This document shows positions 13,450 through 14,226 of a stretch of 14,226 nt of DNA, piece after piece. The DNA comes from CAZOGW01 sp964579415 (GTDB lineage: Bacteria; Actinomycetota; Acidimicrobiia; Spongiisociales; UBA5794), in NCBI GenBank assembly GCA_964579415.1, contig CAZOGW010000079.1:1-14226 (forward strand). The letters are read 5' to 3'. The notes beneath the pieces were generated by a model. It saw only the letters and a list, made by a program, of their open reading frames with translations. It did not search any database and was not told the DNA's origin. The stretch's first letter is position 1. Each line of letters starts with the position of its first letter. The position numbers were made by a program, and so were the translations under genes.

Positions 13450-13992
13450 TGCGAGCCACCACGCCCGCTCAGGCTTGAGGAATACAAGGTCGCCGGTGAC
13501 GCGGCGGGCGCCGGCGCCGACCAGGTGGGCGAACGACATGTCGGCTGTCGTCCCGAATCCGGCGAGCACCCTGACCAGGGATCGCCATCCGACCTGGGGG
13601 GTGCGGCGATCGAGGTTGTCTGCTCGTCGATGAGGGCATAGTTCCGGACGAGTCGGGCGGGGCCGGTTCAGGCAGGTGCTCGTTTTCCGTTCGCATCGTG
13701 GTGGTCAACCATGGCCACCATCACCAGGGTACCGAGCCGTGCTGGCCGCCCTCGCGGTCGAGCCGATGGTGTCCGGTTGCGCCGGGTGTCGACTTCGGTG
13801 ACGAGGTCGCCGTTGAGAACGCCGATGTCGCCAGCGGTTGCGACGGCAAAGGCCGAGCTACGCCGCTCAAGGAACTCCCGAATCCACTCACCACTCATCC
13901 GCGAGAGGCACTACAGAGGCACCAACGCAGGCAGATGCCAGATCGCAGCCCAGCCTGGAGGCCAGAGACCCTTGTCAGATAAGGGCTTCGGG

Positions 13993-14033
13993 GGTGGCGC
14001 TACTGGGATCGAACCAGTCACCTCTGCCGTGTG
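13993..14033 (-). repeat. Truncated tRNA 3' half (copy A of direct repeat)
   Basis: Minus-strand reading: CACACGGCAG, AGGTG, T-arm ACTGG-TTCGATC-CCAGT, then AGCGCCACC. It matches the end-of-window copy (14183-14224) at about 38 of 42 positions, with one single-base gap. No acceptor 5' strand complementary to AGCGCC is found within 150 bases on the expected side, and the anticodon loop reads TGCACAC, lacking U33, so this is not a complete tRNA gene. It looks like a tRNA-Val-derived scar. Confidence 0.65.
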
Positions 14034-14182
14034 CAGGCACGAATCGTCGAGCACACTTCGGCGATGCTATCGGACCCTTGAACAAGTGGCACGGTCTCCC
14101 GCGGCAGGCACTGCACTGGCACTTGACGCCACTCGAATCCAACCACGGAAACGCTGACACCCATTGCTGCAAAGGGTTTCAA

Positions 14183-14226
14183 GGTGGGCGCTACTGGGTT
14201 CGAACCAGTGGCCTCTGCCGTGTGAA
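14183..14226 (-). tRNA. tRNA-Val(CAC)-like 3' half, cut by window end
   Basis: Minus-strand reading: anticodon loop TTCACAC (anticodon CAC, proper U33), 3' anticodon stem GGCAG, variable AGGCC, perfect T-arm ACTGG-TTCGAAC-CCAGT, acceptor 3' strand AGCGCCC and discriminator A at 14185. CCA is not fully encoded (ACCTT). The 5' half would lie beyond 14226, so I cannot tell an intact tRNA-Val gene from another truncated copy such as that at 13993-14033. Confidence 0.5.

Larger units (their letters stand above)
13226..14184. other. Gene-free stretch with tRNA-like pieces
   Basis: About 960 bases. No ORF here is convincing. Several plus-frame readings contain peptides such as VGLEPTTCGL and ATGIEPVTSAV, which result from translating the antisense of tRNA 3' halves and are a known source of spurious proteins. 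On the minus strand, 13500-13640 reads fairly protein-like (LDRRTPQVGWRSLVRVLAGF, then GTTADMSFAHLVGAGARRVT) and 13668-13898 opens with ATG (MSGEWIREFLERRSSAFAVA), but neither has a ribosome-binding site or a family I recognise; they may be gene fragments. Confidence 0.5.

Noticed and set aside
13284..14157. Plus-strand ORFs containing VGLEPTTCGL and ATGIEPVTSAV
   Set aside because: These peptides are translations of the antisense of tRNA 3' halves, a recurring source of false proteins.
1..14226. CRISPR array, insertion sequence, or replication origin
   Set aside because: No regularly spaced repeat series, no transposase reading and no clustered DnaA-box-like sequences were seen.

Overview
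The window looks like high-GC actinobacterial DNA. Codons are strongly G/C-ended, and it carries a SigB/SigF/SigG-type sigma factor, a BTAD (SARP-like) regulator, a DUF6458-type membrane protein and a GGGTAC-type -10 promoter. I cannot name the species; an Acidimicrobiia-like or other deep-branching Actinomycetota origin is only a guess.

Layout, left to right. (1) 1-267 is the C-terminal end of an Mrr-type restriction endonuclease cut by the window edge. (2) 677-2113 is an intact DUF1254/DUF1214 protein. (3) 2114-6800 is a mosaic of small stress- and envelope-type genes set in long non-coding or decayed stretches: a CsbD-like protein, two tiny membrane proteins too short for usual ORF calling (28 and 49 aa), a DUF6458 membrane protein, a BTAD regulator with a 72-aa downstream gene, and a LapA-domain membrane protein. 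Gene relics are interspersed (a RES-like toxin piece and a DUF1214 C-terminal piece). (4) 6733-8098 holds a PRC-barrel gene behind a good SigB/SigF-type promoter, closed by a strong hairpin terminator, followed by a sigma factor gene of the family that reads such promoters. (5) 8485-8830 is a second, frameshifted copy of the DUF6458 unit. (6) 8952-13225 is a tightly overlapping four-gene sugar operon: lipoprotein binding protein, two CUT1 permeases and a GH130 beta-mannoside phosphorylase/hydrolase. No ATPase gene is present, so a shared ATPase encoded elsewhere is expected. (7) 13226-14226 has no convincing gene but holds three tRNA-like pieces on the minus strand, two of them near-identical 3' halves, which suggests an integration site or tRNA-derived scar.

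The most notable signal is a direct-repeat element, TCACGCC-N4-T(C/A)ACGG. It occurs 76-80 bp upstream of the start codons of the 28-aa membrane protein, the intact DUF6458 gene and the decayed DUF6458 copy; a weaker match lies just upstream of the CsbD gene. The 11-bp period resembles sites of OmpR/PhoP-family response regulators. Together with the sigma factor and its likely promoter, it suggests a local stress/envelope regulon of very small membrane proteins. The regulon idea is inference; the repeats and their spacing are visible in the sequence.
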